A stretch of 64,000 bases of DNA from Cryptomeria japonica (GCF_030272615.1 NC_081412.1:698592656-698656655), one strand, 5' to 3'. Shown: positions 45,471-57,552, counted from the stretch's first letter. Program-made: numbers and translations. The notes: generated by a model not told the origin, from the letters alone.

Positions 45471-48004
45471 AGATGGGTTTCTTTCATTTTCCTTCCACTG
45501 TGTGTTTAAGTTTCATGCAATTTTCATTTCAAAATGTCAGATTTCTATTTACAATATGTTCATGATTTTGATGATGTATGCAATTTTGTTGATTATGATT
45601 TTATTAAGGATGAATTATATGAAGCTCTAGATGATTTTTTGAACCCTAAGCCTTCTAAATCCTCATTTTTCCAAAAGTTAATCAAACTTTTTACTATGCC
45701 GTTTCATGGTGATGAGAAAGATAAGCTGAATGATTCCTCTCATGGCTACATTCTTATCAACTCCTCCACTAGATCTAGCAACAGAGTTGCTTCCCATGAC
45801 TCCTTCTATGATTTTATGTCTCCTTTTGAGTCCAAAGATAAGCCTTTCAATCACTATGACCATGCTTTATTGAATGATTCCCTTGGTGACTTTATGTCTT
45901 TGGCTAAGCTTTAAAAAAAAGAATAATGCATTTAAAAGGTTAATCAATATGATCAATTTGAATGAACATAGAAAACCCCTTTTTGTTGTCCAAGGCGCTT
46001 GTCCTTTTCCAACATCATCTCTCCCTAATCAACCTCTTTTCACAGTTCAAGGTGGATATGGTCATGATTTCTTTAGCACTCCAAACAAGTCTATCATTAC
46101 GGTTCAAGGAAGGAATACCACTAAGAGTCCTTGTAGCTATGCTAAACTACTAAATAAGGAGAGTTATAATATGGTTGCCCATACCTATAACACGAGAAAC
46201 AATAGGAAACCTAGCCTTCCTCCAGTTGTTCCAACTCCTCTACCTGATCCTCAACTCACTCTTCCTCAAGCACCTTGTATTTCACAAACACTTGGTAAGG
46301 AATATGATCTTGTGGAACAACTTAAAGCTACTTATGCCAATATATCCCTTTGGGATTTGCTTCAAACTTCCTCGACTCATCATGGATTACTACAATATGC
46401 CTTGAATACATTGAATGTCCCACCCGTAGTGACATCCAATAATATGGTTTCCTTGATTCACTCTATAACATCACCTAAGGTTCAAATTATGTTTACAGAA
46501 GATGAGCTGCCCTCTAGTGAAATTCAACAATAATATGATCCCTTAATGATTGTGGTTATCATAAATGATAGTGCGATAAGATGAACACTAGTGGAAAATG
46601 GTTATGGCCTTAATGTTTGTAGCATTAACTTGTTGCATAAGATCAATGTTGATACATATCTTATTAAGTTCGATTCTCTCACCATCTGTGGCTTCGATAA
46701 TATTGCTAAATCTTCACTAGGTATCATCACCTTGCCTATTAAGGTAGGTCCTGTTACTTTACCCACACCTATCCATGTCATGTCTAGAGAGTTTACATAC
46801 AACTTGTTGCTAAGAAGACCTTGGATTCATAGCATGTAAGATGTTCCATTACATTGCATAGGCAAGTCAAATTAATTTACAACAATACAGCATACACCTT
46901 GTTAGGTGACACAAGATTCTAGACTTGTTTACAAACATCAAGTTCTAAATCATCTTCAGTCAATTCTTCCCCAAATATCTTAGACAATTCCTCTAAATCT
47001 TCTACTCTGATTAGTGTGACCAGTTCATCAAACCTATCTCCTATATCTAGATCGATCCCCTATGCTTCCTCAAGTGGACCTAAGGTTCTTGAGGAAGAGT
47101 CTTTCAAACCTAACTCTACGATTGAGAATACTTTCTCTCCTAAACAAATTCTTGTAGAAGATGATTGGGGATCCCTTGAATTCAATCCTACTTTTGTAGG
47201 CAAATGCAAAATTCCCCCTAGAGAACCTAAGGTTGAAAAGAAGAAACAAGAAGAATAACCTAAAAAAGAAATCTACTTTGTCTGGGCCATTCAGAAATAA
47301 CTTTGTGGTGGCTTCTCAGATTTCATCTCCCTTAGTTTCTGGTCTAGAGGATTTTGATCCTTCACTGTTTGAAAATCCCCCTTCTTCTTCGGAAATGACT
47401 AACCTTTATGTCCTGGTTTTCACATCCTATCTAGGTGTGGATATAATGGAAATGGATGTGGTGCTCAAGAACAAGGGATTAAAGTTCCTTTGGAAAATGA
47501 CTTTCATGATATGACATTTGGGCTTGGTAATAATCCTTACAAGAGTACTAAAGCCTCTAAGAGACCATTTGGTAGTTTTAATATCATTTATGTTTCTCTC
47601 TCACTAAAATATCTAGAATATATTGACTGTGACCCTTCTTGTGTCTTTGTTTTGGATGTTTTTTCTACCGATGATTCCTTAGGTGAGTTCTTGGGAGCTT
47701 ATGACAACCTTCCTCGTTATCACCATAACCGCATTTTTCCCTATTGTCTAAATGCGGAAGCTTACTTTGGAAAAGAAACAAAAAATAATGAGATAGTTAA
47801 ATAATTTCCTCAATTGAGAGATTCTCCTTAACAAAGCAATCTCCTAATAAATGACACCATTGATATCAAGATGGATCCATGTGTTGAAGATAAGATCATT
47901 AAGATAGAAAAATGTCTTGACGAAGAAGAGCTTAAACAGTATGTTGAGTTGTTACATGAATTCCCTGAGATCTTTTCTTGGATATATTTTGGCTTGCCTG
48001 GCAT
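45471..48004 (+). pseudogene. G5 upstream pol: linker and degenerate protease
   Basis: From the junction, frames give MSDFYLQYVHDFDDVCNFVD (45534-45914) and then VAHTYNTRNNRKPSLPPV. A retropepsin-like part (46534-46839) follows, in which the expected LIDGGAG reads LVENGYG, so the catalytic Asp is lost; its C-terminus is GIITLPIKVGPVTLP and YNLLLRRPWIHSM. A spacer (46840-47800) includes a Pro/Ser-rich segment. The RT-leading part is DEEELKQYVELLHEFPEIFSWIYFGLPGID at 47915-48008. Capsid and zinc-knuckle parts of Gag are absent. At least six stops or shifts. Confidence 0.72.
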
Positions 48005-48009
48005 AGATA

Positions 48010-49204
48010 TGTTGGCATTTTGATGATGTTTTGATTGTCATTGATGAACACACACTTTCTTGATGTATGAGTTATGTTCAACCGATAATTGTTCCAACCG
48101 GTATTGTGTATTTTTGAATGTATATTCTTTAGAGTATCGGTGTTTTGCAGAAAATGGTTTACTGGTCACAGATTGTATGAAGACCACAAGCAGTATGAAG
48201 ACCCCAAGCGGTATGAGGATCCCAAGAAGTTTGAGGAGTTCAAGCGGTACGAAGGAACCAAGCGGTAGTTAACTTTTGATTGGAACACTACGATCTACTA
48301 GTCTTCATTTTTGACAACCGGTAATCAGTATATTGTATTAACCGGTATTACTCTGTGATGAGTTGCCAACCAGTATTACTGTAATGTGTGATGAGTTATC
48401 ATCCACCGACACTTTGGCGGTGTTTTTGTGTCGTGTTACCAAATGTCTCTAGATACACTGAACCTAGGAACTTGTAGTCTAATCCTATTGGACCGACATG
48501 AAATAAGTTTCCTTTATAAGGAGATCATGTCTAGGGTTTGCATGTGAGATGTGTGATATGTGAGATATAGAATTGAAATGGTTATGTGTGATCATTGAAG
48601 ATAAGATTAGGTTTGTGTGAAGAGATAGAGTGTGGAGGTATTGAAGACTGAAGTAATGCTGAAATGCATTAACAAGGAGCTGTCAAGGATCTAATTAAGC
48701 AGACTGTGTTATTATCTAGATCATTCACTTGTTGATTACTAATATCTTCGACAAGTTTGAAACCCTTAATTGGGTAGGCCTAGCAAAGCCTTTGTAAATC
48801 CTCTAACAAGGTGGTTCACAACTGTGGATCTGAAATCCTTTAACAAGGTAGTCTTTAACAGGACTTATCTCCTAACAGAGATCTAAATTCCTAACAGAAT
48901 CTGTTCTAGTGAAGAACATTGTATGATCTTAACCGGTCTGGTTTCTATTATGTAGATAGTTACTTGTGAGTCTCTGCTCATCGTGGTTTTTCCCATTTGG
49001 GTTTCCACATCAAATATCTTGTGTTATAGTGATTGTGCTCTTGTGGGTGAATGCTTTGTTTTCTATTTGGTTTGCATTTATCTTAACTGGTTTATTAGTA
49101 AATATTGTGTACCAGTTATCTACTAAATTGTTTAAAAGTTTGTTTATAGTATTTTTTTCCATACTAATTCACCCCCCCCCCTCTTAGTATTCATGAAGAT
49201 ACTA
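48010..49204 (+). mobile_element. Solo copia LTR in the pol of G5
   Basis: Starts TGTTGGCATTTTG and ends near TTCATGAAGATACTA after a C-run (ATTCACCCCCCCCC, 49168-49182), the family hallmark. Candidate target duplication AGATA (48005-48009) and AGATT (49205-49209); host pol reads FGLPGID before it and STHNIVLIPHAKP after it. Contains an 18-bp tandem repeat at 48181-48268. No internal copia sequence is present. Confidence 0.82.
48181..48268 (+). repeat. 18-bp tandem repeat in the solo LTR
   Basis: About five units of consensus AGACCCCAAGCGGTATGA at 48181, 48199, 48217, 48235 and 48253, diverging toward the 3' end. The units keep an open frame (MKTPSGMRIPRS...), but no gene is supported. Confidence 0.75.
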
Positions 49205-50490
49205 AGATTTCCACTCATAACATTGTCCTAATTCCTCATGCTAAACCTGTGAAGCAGAAGATTTGGAAGATTCACCCTGAGGTGGCATTACTTGTTAAAG
49301 CTAAGATTAAAAAATTGTTGGATGTTGGATTTATCCATCCTATCGATTATTCCCCATGGATTTCAAATATTGTGGTTGTGGCTAAATATAAAAACAAGAT
49401 TAGGATGTGTACTGATTTTCGTGATTTAAAAAAGGCCTCTTTAAAGGATGATTTTCCCTCTTGAACATTGATATGATAGTGCATTCGGTAGCAGGACATG
49501 CTCTACTATCCTTTATGGATGGTTTCTCAAGATATAATCAAATTTTCATCAATCCCCAAGATCAATATAAAACTGCTTTCACCACTCCTTGGGGTACGCT
49601 TTGTTGGATTGTGATGCCTTTTGGATTGAAAAACGCAGGCACGACCTATCAACATGCTATGACTCTCATTTTTCATGACTATATGCATAAGACCTTAGAA
49701 GTACATTGATGATGTCTTAGCCAAATCCATCCTTCGCAAGGATCATGTTAAGATCCTTCGTCAAATCTTTGAGAGAATTTGTAAGTATAACATGCATTTG
49801 AATCCTCAAAAATGTGTTTTTGGTGTGGATAGTGGAAAACTATTAGGATTCATAGTTTCATATCATCGCGTCAAAGTGGATACAAAGAAGATAGATGTCA
49901 TTGTTAACATGTCACCTTCTAAGAATGTTTCTCAACTCAAAATTTTCCAAGGAAATATCCAAGCTATTCGTAGGTTTGTCTCTGAACTTGCGGATCGTAC
50001 CTTTCCCTTCACACAATTTCTTAAAAAGAATATCACTTTCCAATGGAATGAGGATTTTTGTCAAGCATTTGAAGACCTAAAAACCTATTTGGCCTATCCT
50101 CCTATTCTTCAACCTGTTGATCCTACTAAGCCTTTTCTTTTTTACATCATTGCTTCCCCTCAAGCTCTTGCAGCCTTATTGGCACAATGTGATAAGGATG
50201 GTAGAGAATGCCCAATTTATTACATAAGCCGCACTCTACTCGATTATGAGGTCTGATATTCTATGACAGGATGACAGTGCCTTGCTTTAGTCTTTGCAAC
50301 TCAAAAGTTGAGGCATTATCTCTTTAATGGTTAGATCCATGTTATCATTCAATTTGATCCTCTTAAACATCTTTTCTCCAAAACTGATCTTTCTGGACAC
50401 TTAGCTAAATCGGTTATGATGTTGACCGAGTTTGACCTTAAGTTTGTCTCACAAAAGGCAATAAAGGGTCAAGCGTTGACTGATCATTTA
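49205..50490 (+). pseudogene. G5 reverse transcriptase and RNase H
   Basis: RT: HAKPVKQKIWKIHPEVALL, IKKLLDVGFIHPIDYSPWISN and MCTDFRDLKKAS, a frameshift near 49462, then LSFMDGFSRYNQIFINPQDQ and MPFGLKNAGTTYQHAM. After another shift the catalytic box YIDD (49702-49713) is intact. LNPQKCVFGV and the RNase H motifs SPQALAALLAQCDKD and ECPIYYISRTLLDYEV follow. A break near 50253-50290 precedes LALVFATQKLRHYLFNG and the end KAIKGQALTDHLVD. Confidence 0.88.
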
Positions 50491-50960
50491 GTTGATTCTC
50501 CTTCACCCTTCTCCCTACCTAGTCTAGATTCTTTTCTTGATGAATACATTCTTTCCATTGAAGTTGATGAGACTTGGGAATTATACTTTGATGGCTCTAA
50601 GTGTCGTATAGGATTGGGGGTTGGGGTGGTCTTAATCTCTCCTAAGAAGAAGCTTGTTCCTTTATCATATCATCTCAATTTCTTATGTACCAACAACATT
50701 GCTAAATATGAAGCTCTTATAGTTGGAATTAAAGTAGCCTTGGCGTTGAATATGAAATATTTACATATTTATGGAGATTCTCAATTAATCATAAGACAAG
50801 TGAAAGGATTTTATCAAGCTAAGCAAGACAAATTATCACAATATAAGGATCTATCTTTATCCTTGTTACAAAAATTTGATTCTTATACCATGGAGCCCGT
50901 ACCTCGAAAAGATAATTGACATGTTGATGCGATGGCATGTGTTGCCTCTCTTGTGTCTCT
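50491..50960 (+). pseudogene. G5 additional RNase H (after RT-RNase H)
   Basis: WELYFDGSKCRIGLGVGVV (first Asp), NNIAKYEALIVG (Glu), LHIYGDSQLIIRQVKG (second Asp) and HVDAMA (last Asp) after a stop at 50917. This is the additional RNase H of the Tat lineage in its usual place between RNase H and integrase, in contrast to G2. Confidence 0.85.
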
Positions 50961-52325
50961 AGAGGACCCCTTTATAGATATCCAATTCACTATTCACAAC
51001 CTCACTACCCCAGCTATTACTAATAATCCTAGTGATGTGGCATATTGTTACATTCTAGATTCTGATGAATGGCACTCGCATATCGTGAGATATTTGAGTG
51101 ATGGTACCTTTCCTGACTCTACGAATAAGAATACCAAGGCTAGGGTTCACAAATTGGCTACTAGATACATTATCCTTTCTAATGTTCTTTATAGGAGGGG
51201 TTATAATGGTCTTCTTCTTCGATGCTTAAACAAGGATGAAGTCTATATTGCTCTTAAAGAGGCACATTCAGGTGCTTGCGGGGGGCATTTTGGGGGTAGG
51301 TATTTAGTTCAGAGATTTCTCTAAATGGGATATTATTGGCAAACCATGGAGAAGGATTCCTTTGCGTTTGTTAAAATATCTCATCAATGTCAGCAATATA
51401 GGAATTTTATCCATGCCCCTACCCAAGAGATTCGATCACAAGTAACGTATTGGCCCTTTTCTACATGGGGTTTGGATCTTGTTGGTAAAATATCTCCTCC
51501 ATCTCAAGGACATACTTTCATCATAACCGCCATTGATTACTTCACGAAGTGGGTGGAATTCATTCCTCTTCAATCCACTACCGCTAAATTAATTTGTCAA
51601 TTCATTTTGGAAAACATCATTTCTCGATTAGGGATACCTTCCGCCTTAGTTTCAGATAATGGAACGTCAATAAAAAATAAGGATGCGAAGAATTTTCTTG
51701 AGAAATATCATATTCAACATAAATTTTATACGCCTTATTATCCTCAATCAAATGGTCAAGTTGAGTCTTCTAATAGGATAATTGAACAAATTCTTTGAAA
51801 GACTGTAAACAAGCATGGTAAGGATTGGCATATTCAATTAACCTATGCTATGTGGGCATATCGCACAAGTGTACGTGTTGCTATGATTTGTACCCCTTAT
51901 AATCTTGTTTATGGTGTTGATGTCATTATGCCTTTGGAGTTAGAAATTCCTTCTTTGAGAGTTTCTCTTAGGGGTATAGTGGATGATGATTCCTATAGAG
52001 AGAAAAGACTTCAACAAAAAAGATGCTTGATGAATGGTGTATAAATTCCCTCGAGCATATTCAAGCATATCATAAAATTTTTCAACGAAGCTACAATGAT
52101 AAGGTTATTCAACATTCCTTCTTGATAGGGGATCTAGTCCTTTATGAGAATCAGCGCAACGTGAATGCCTTACCTAAGGAGAAAAAAAAGTTCAGTCCTA
52201 ATTATCTTGGACCATACATCATTGTGGAGGTCTATGGATCAGGTGCTTACAGGATAGTAGATGTGGAAGGTACGCCTCTCAAGGAACCCATAAATTCTAT
52301 GCACCTTAATAGATATTATGCTTAG
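50961..52325 (+). pseudogene. G5 integrase
   Basis: Zinc finger: HSGACGGHFGGRYLVQRFL, then ISHQCQQY, where the first Cys of the CxxC pair reads Ser. Core: STWGLDLVGKI, VSDNGTSIKNK and NGQVESSNRI, so DDE is kept. The tail has FLIGDLVLYENQ and YLGPYIIVEVYGSGAYRI (GPY/F module), ending at NSMHLNRYYA and TAG at 52323. Stops at about 51322 and 51796 and a shift near 52040 break it. Confidence 0.9.
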
Positions 52326-53582
52326 TTCTATTTTCTCTCTCTCTCTCTTTCTAGTCTTCTTTATGTTCTCTCTTTATGTCTTTTTTCTTCAAAATTGGGT
52401 AATATGTCATCATGTCTTCATTAAATTATGTAAGATTCAATAATGTTATATTGTTTGGTCTACATTACTTCATTCTTGACAAGCATGCTTCATTATTGTA
52501 TTATTTGTCTTGGATTATTTTTATGTAAATTGTAATGGATTTACATTTCATATGTGTTAGAATGTTATTAAATTTCTTATGTGTTAAGTAGACATTATAT
52601 CATGTTGTGTTTAATTAGAGTTAATTAAATCATATTAGTCATATATTTCTCAAGCTTAATACATTTTTTTTTATATCATCAAAGTAGCATTTGATTAAAT
52701 ACTTAGTTATTTAATTAAATCACACATGTATCAATTTAATCATGAAGCATTGATCAATCACATGTAAATTAAATCAGATATACATGCTCATTAATCAATA
52801 TGTTACTTCTAATCTAAGAAATGTGTACATTGTTTAAGCATTAAAAATAAAATAATCATGAGTGTCATCATATACACATCTACATCAAAATCATCGCCTA
52901 TCCCTAGGACTAGTAGCTAGAGGATGGTGGCTAGATTCCCCCTCTTGATCTGGTCATGGGAGTGGCCTCATGGGGGTGTATCATGATACGGACCCTGAGG
53001 AGCTCCTGTGATCCCTCTCCATCATGATCCCTCGATATGTGGATGCCTTTGTCTGTGATGTCGCTAGGTCATGTTGTCTATCATAATCTCTCTCATAGGA
53101 CCTCCACCTTCATTTGAATAGGGGAGAAAAGGTCATCATGTCATCCTGCATTCCTCAGGGATCTATGTGTTATCTGTGAGGAACTCAGAATGTGCGTAGT
53201 CACAATAAGGTCTATCACTGCCTTCTAAATCAAAGAACGCCACTCCTAGACGTTAGCTACAAGAAAGATAAATTTTTCATCAGTAACATTCTATATCATC
53301 AAATCTAAAGTAGGTAAGATACATATGCTAATCAACAATAGGACACCTTACCTGGATCTCCCTCTCGCCAGTAGGGATTGTGGACAGTGACCGCCTAAGA
53401 CTAGGACCCGCTAGGTTCTCTGCACTCATACTATCTCTATAAAGTAGGTGTGGGCTGATGGGGATCAGGATCGAGACCCCTTATGGGGTCCCTCACTTAC
53501 TATAGTGGGAGACTCAGTGGATCTAGAGATCTGGTATCCTCCCTAGAGTGATGAACTGTACTTGACTCATCCTCCTTGCTTA
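52326..53582 (+). other. G5 3' region, AT-rich part and region next to the antisense gene
   Basis: Begins with a CT microsatellite (52332-52352) and AT-rich, TTAATTAA-containing sequence to about 52850. A less AT-rich stretch (52870-53490) may be the decayed 3' end of the antisense gene. No supported ORF. Confidence 0.45.
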
Positions 53583-53661
53583 CTATAGTGGGAGACTCGG
53601 TGGATCTAGAGATCTGGTATCCTCCCTAGAGTGATGAACTATACCTGACTCATCCTCCTTG
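53496..53661 (+). repeat. 83-bp tandem duplication
   Basis: Units 53496-53578 and 53579-53661 both start CTTACTATAGTGGGAGACTC and differ at only a few positions. It lies at the C-terminal end of the antisense acidic ORF. Confidence 0.85.
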
Positions 53662-53846
53662 TCCTCCTTTTCCTCATCCTCCTCCTCCTCATCCTCCTCC
53701 TCCTCCTTGTCATCCTCCTCATTATCCTCCTCCTCCTCATCATCATCATCATCATCTCCATCCTGATCTCTATCTCCGGTATCAGGACTACCTCCATCTC
53801 CACCTACCTCCTTCTCGTCTATGTCATCAGCTTGATCATTTGAATC

Positions 53847-54218
53847 TGTTGCAAGGTGTGTGCCCTTGGTCTCCTTGTGTTGTGTAGCATAGTGCTCAGG
53901 TTTGTGACATGGCTTAACCACCTCCTGTGGATTCTATAAGTCTAGTGGTTGTATCGGGCATTAACAGGTCAATCTTTTGGTGCAACGACAATGCACTTGT
54001 AACAAGTGGTATCAGAGCTTGGTCACAAGTTCAAACTCCTTGCTTGCATTGGGGGGGATTTTTGCAAGGTGTGTGCCCTTGGTCTCCTTGTGTTGTGTAG
54101 CATAGCGCTCGGGTTTGTGACATGTCTTAACTGCCTCTTGTGGATTCTATAAGTCTAGTGGTTGTATCAGGCATTAACATGTTGATCTTTTGGTGCAACA
54201 ACAACTGTACTTGTAACA
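53847..54218 (+). mobile_element. TRIM: 372-bp terminal-repeat retrotransposon in miniature
   Basis: Two direct repeats (53847-54004, 158 bp; 54060-54218, 159 bp) start TGTTGCAAGG (first copy) and end CTTGTAACA. Between them are only 55 bases: TGGTATCAGAGC (initiator-Met primer site, 54007-54018) and a polypurine tract GCATTGGGGGGGATT (54046-54060). The element is flanked by a perfect target duplication GAATC (53842-53846 and 54219-54223). It has no coding capacity and must be mobilised in trans. It splits the antisense plant-mobile-domain gene. Confidence 0.93.
54007..54018 (+). other. Primer-binding site of the TRIM
   Basis: TGGTATCAGAGC, two bases after the left LTR, is exactly complementary to plant initiator-Met tRNA. 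Confidence 0.9.
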
Positions 54219-55242
54219 GAATCGTCCTCAGATGTATCAGATACCTCTCTGTCGCCTAACTGTCTCCATGGTCTAGGGTTCCCTCCAAGGAAGTCTACTA
54301 GGAAAATGGCTCTAAGGTATGTTCTCCCCCACCATGTGATGTATCATCAGTGCACGCCTAAATCATCTCTATAATCTATCGCTATGTCCTGATCTGACCC
54401 ATCTGAATCTGTGATGTCGATCTCATCAATAGTAGGCCAATGTACATAGGCACATCAGTAGGAACACACTGCTTGAACCCAAACTACCGCCAAACTTAGT
54501 CAAAGTAGAAGGGAATGAATATGTGGCTATATTGTCCCTCTAGTAGATAGTTGCTCTACATGTTGAACATCTATCTGCGTAGCCCTGCCCACATGGACAT
54601 CCTGAGGTAGGGTCTCCATGTGATCTCGCTCGCTGTCAATCTATCCTAGCTTAACCTCCAATATAGAAGATCACTGAATCGCCACTCATGGGTAAGAGGA
54701 TAAGAATATACCCTAGGCTTCTCTGAGAATAGCTCTATGGGGGCTCCACTAGGTCTAGTGTAGGTAAAATGCTCAAACATCCACACTTGTAGTAGTGTGC
54801 ATGTCATCAGGTTGCATCCATGTCCGAACACATACTCCCTAAGGTCGTGATAGAGATGTGCAAGCATGCTCCGACCCCAAGAGTATACTCTCATGTGTCT
54901 CTCCATAGCTCATATGGTGTAGATGAGTTCTCCATGCATATGTGTTTTCCGCCCATTAGGGCATGCGGCTAATGCAAGGGTCACAATCATAAGTTGCCTC
55001 ACCAATGGAACCTCGCCAGTAGGGTGTAGGAGACAGCTGACCATAATGCAACCCCTCATCTTGTTGTGTATCACTCTCCCTACAACATATACCTTCTCTC
55101 TCATGTAATCCTCTTCTATACGATCAGATCGATATCTAACAGTCTCTCCTCTAAGGGGTAGACGCGGAATGTGGTATACATCCTCAAGGGTGACCGTCAT
55201 CTCCCCCACATGTAGTGAGTTTAATACCCTAAAAATGGTCAT

Positions 55243-57552
55243 CTAAACCATGGGCCCCTAATCTTGACAATGTCACCAAGGTCCTAACCAAAGGCAATTA
55301 AACAAATCTTAAGCACACAATTAATTTCTAAAGTCATCAATGTCACATGGCAAATTAATCAACCAATATTAATTAAATATTTATTTAATTAATTAAATCA
55401 TTCCAAGTAAATCATTTTTAAACAATTATTTTATTTATTTTATTAAATATCCTAGCATATTTAATTAAATAAATCAATTTGCCATTGAATCATCAAAAAG
55501 AGGAATTAATTTGAAAAATAAATAAAAATTGCCACAAATCTTCAAAAAAGGAAACAAATCAAGAAAGAGGAATTGGAAATTATGAGCACAAATCTTCAAA
55601 AAAGGAAACAAATTAAAAAATGGAATTAATTGACCAAAAAAAAGAATTAAAATTTGAGAAAAGAAATCAATTGCAGATAATCTTGTAAAACCAAATTAAA
55701 AATTGATAGATAATCTCAAAGAAAGCAATTAAAACAATTAAATATTAAAATTGAATGAAATAGAGAATGAATCAGTTTTTTCTTGATTTTATCTTAATTT
55801 TAGTTCAATTTCCTTTAAAACTAAGAAAAGCATCCAATCACATCAATTCACCTGGATTGTGCTTCCTCTTGGAAAATATTGACCGCTCATCATCATTTGA
55901 TCTCATCCTTTGGTTTCTTTCTGAATTTTCTATAAATTCAAGCTCTCATCTCTCATTTAAAAAATCTTGGAGAATATATTGTTATTATATTGTTTTTGCT
56001 CTAGGTTCATTGAGAATTTGCATTGAGATATTGCATATTAGTTATTTCATATTTCTTAAATCATTTAGCTTAAATATTCATATATTGCTTAAATCATGTT
56101 AGATTAATCTTGCATATCTAGCTTAAATCGTGCATCCATCTAGCTTAAATCCATGCTCATATAGATTAAAAATCTTTCATTTAGGTGTTGTCAAGTCACT
56201 GGATAGCTTAGCAATCTGAGAGCAATCTAAACTCGCATCTACTAGAAGGAAATGGGTCGCTTTGCAATGATTTATTATTCATTGATTATTGATTTACTAA
56301 CCATGCATCTAATGACTTAATTGAAATGTTGTGTATTCCTGATACAGATACAGGTCCACTTTTCACACACACGGTGAGAATGTTGAGGTATCTGCATCCC
56401 ACCTCTCCATTAGTGTCATCAGCATCACAGAATGGAATCGGATGGTGGGCATGGTCATCACATCCCACAAGCCCACTGCATGTAGAAAATCCCTCTCTCT
56501 TGCTATCAGCCTTGAGATCTTCTCCCAAAGGCTCCGAAAGGTGAGACTGGCGGTATGTTTGCGGATGTACGGTAGTGTCTGCAAAACACAAAGAAATCTA
56601 TCATCAGTAATCGATCAATCATCTATCATTATCTAATCAATGCAATCATCCTATCGCTTCTAGCATTCATTGCCTGATCATGTGTCGTTGTTGGTCGCCC
56701 CGAACAGGGACCAGGGCACCTTGAGTGGACCAGGGCGCCCTACTGGGACCATGGAACCCAGAAGGGACCATGGCGCCCTGGGACCCTTGGGTATCCAAAG
56801 GGCGGTCCTCGGCCCAGACTAGGAAATGACATCATCACTCCTAAAAACTTTGAAATCATTAAAAAGTCAAATGCAGTCAAGGGATGGTCAACTCACCTCA
56901 TCGAGCGGTCGGTCGGTGAGTACGTACTAGCGCAGGATCTCCATCCTCGTAGGTTGTTCAGGTCAGTGTTGAAGAATGATGGCTTGTATGTGGGCTCCTC
57001 TACAGTGAATAGTGTCAAAAAGTTAAAAAGTGACAAATGAAGATGTCACTTTCATATTTATGTGTTATGCATTTTTTGACTTTATGTTTTTAAGTTAAAA
57101 CCCTAATTTATGCACTTTTCCTTCAATTTATCATATCTTGATCTAGGAAGCTCTAATTCTCACACTGTCGGTGGCATTGGAATCGTGAGTTCACCTCTCT
57201 CTCTCTGTTAGTTCCATAGTATGCTTGGATGAGTAATCAATCCTTGTTGTGAACTTGCTTCATCAAAACCTTTATCACAATTCACTATGGAAAACATTAT
57301 ACCCTGTTTCACCTCACTAATAAGCAAGTCAAAACAGGGGGGCATATAGCTACCTGCAAATTTCATCACCTTCCTTAGTAATAATTAGGTAATTTTGTGA
57401 TCTAACATGTGGTTTTTGTAGGAAGTGGTTCCTAATTGTGTACTGAAAATACCATTGGTGGCTTCGTTCAACAATTTATGGATATATCCTTTTTCAAATG
57501 ATGTTTACTTTTCTGTACTTTAGCTTACATATGCACATAGTGTCATATGACT
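55243..57552 (+). other. G5 3' region between the antisense gene and the polypurine tract
   Basis: AT-rich at 55260-56120, with a 40-50-base direct repeat (CACAAATCTTCAAAAAAGG at about 55540 and 55590). A cluster of GGACC and GGCGCC words lies at 56706-56795, and a GGGGGGCATATAGC word near 57339 resembles the one in the gag-only element. Short open frames on both strands near 56290-56640 overlap and are not supported as genes. Confidence 0.45.
56706..56795 (+). repeat. GC-rich cluster of GGGACCATGGCGCC-type words
   Basis: Five GGACC words, several followed by AGGGC or ATGGCGCC, are spaced about 15-20 bases apart and end in GGGACCC. It resembles the GC-rich block in the LTRs of the gag-only element (19-82, 6588-6692). 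Confidence 0.7.

Larger units (their letters stand above)
53583..55242 (-). pseudogene. Antisense plant-mobile-domain gene in the 3' region of G5 (split by a TRIM)
   Basis: Minus-strand frames give the core of the plant mobile domain (the MAIN/MAIL1-like domain, also carried by some gypsy elements). From 55242: RVLNSLHVGEMTVTLEDVYHI, RLPLRGETV and LVRQLMIVTLALAACP. From 54906: HLYHDLREYVFGHGCNLMTC, TLLQVWMFEHFTYTRP and EWRFSDLLYWR, then, after stops, FGFKQCVPTDVP. An acidic tail of Asp/Glu runs encoded by GAT/GAG repeats follows (53842-53620). Removing the TRIM joins DTSEDD to SNDQADDIDEKEV in frame. Stops at about 54907 and several at 54250-54640 show decay. The gene runs opposite to G5 pol. 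The molecular role of the domain is not well defined. Confidence 0.75.

Noticed and set aside
54001-54030. tRNA gene suggested by TGGTATCAGAGC
   Set aside because: This is only the complement of a tRNA 3' end, placed just after an LTR. No cloverleaf arms or A/B boxes. No tRNA or rRNA gene was seen in the window.
53496-54218. Possible CRISPR-like or satellite array
   Set aside because: The repeats are one 83-bp tandem duplication and the two LTRs of a TRIM. There are no spacers and no short regular repeat.
56286-56636. Overlapping ORFs on both strands near 56.3-56.6 kb
   Set aside because: Several frames are open on both strands at once, which reflects composition. None shows a domain.
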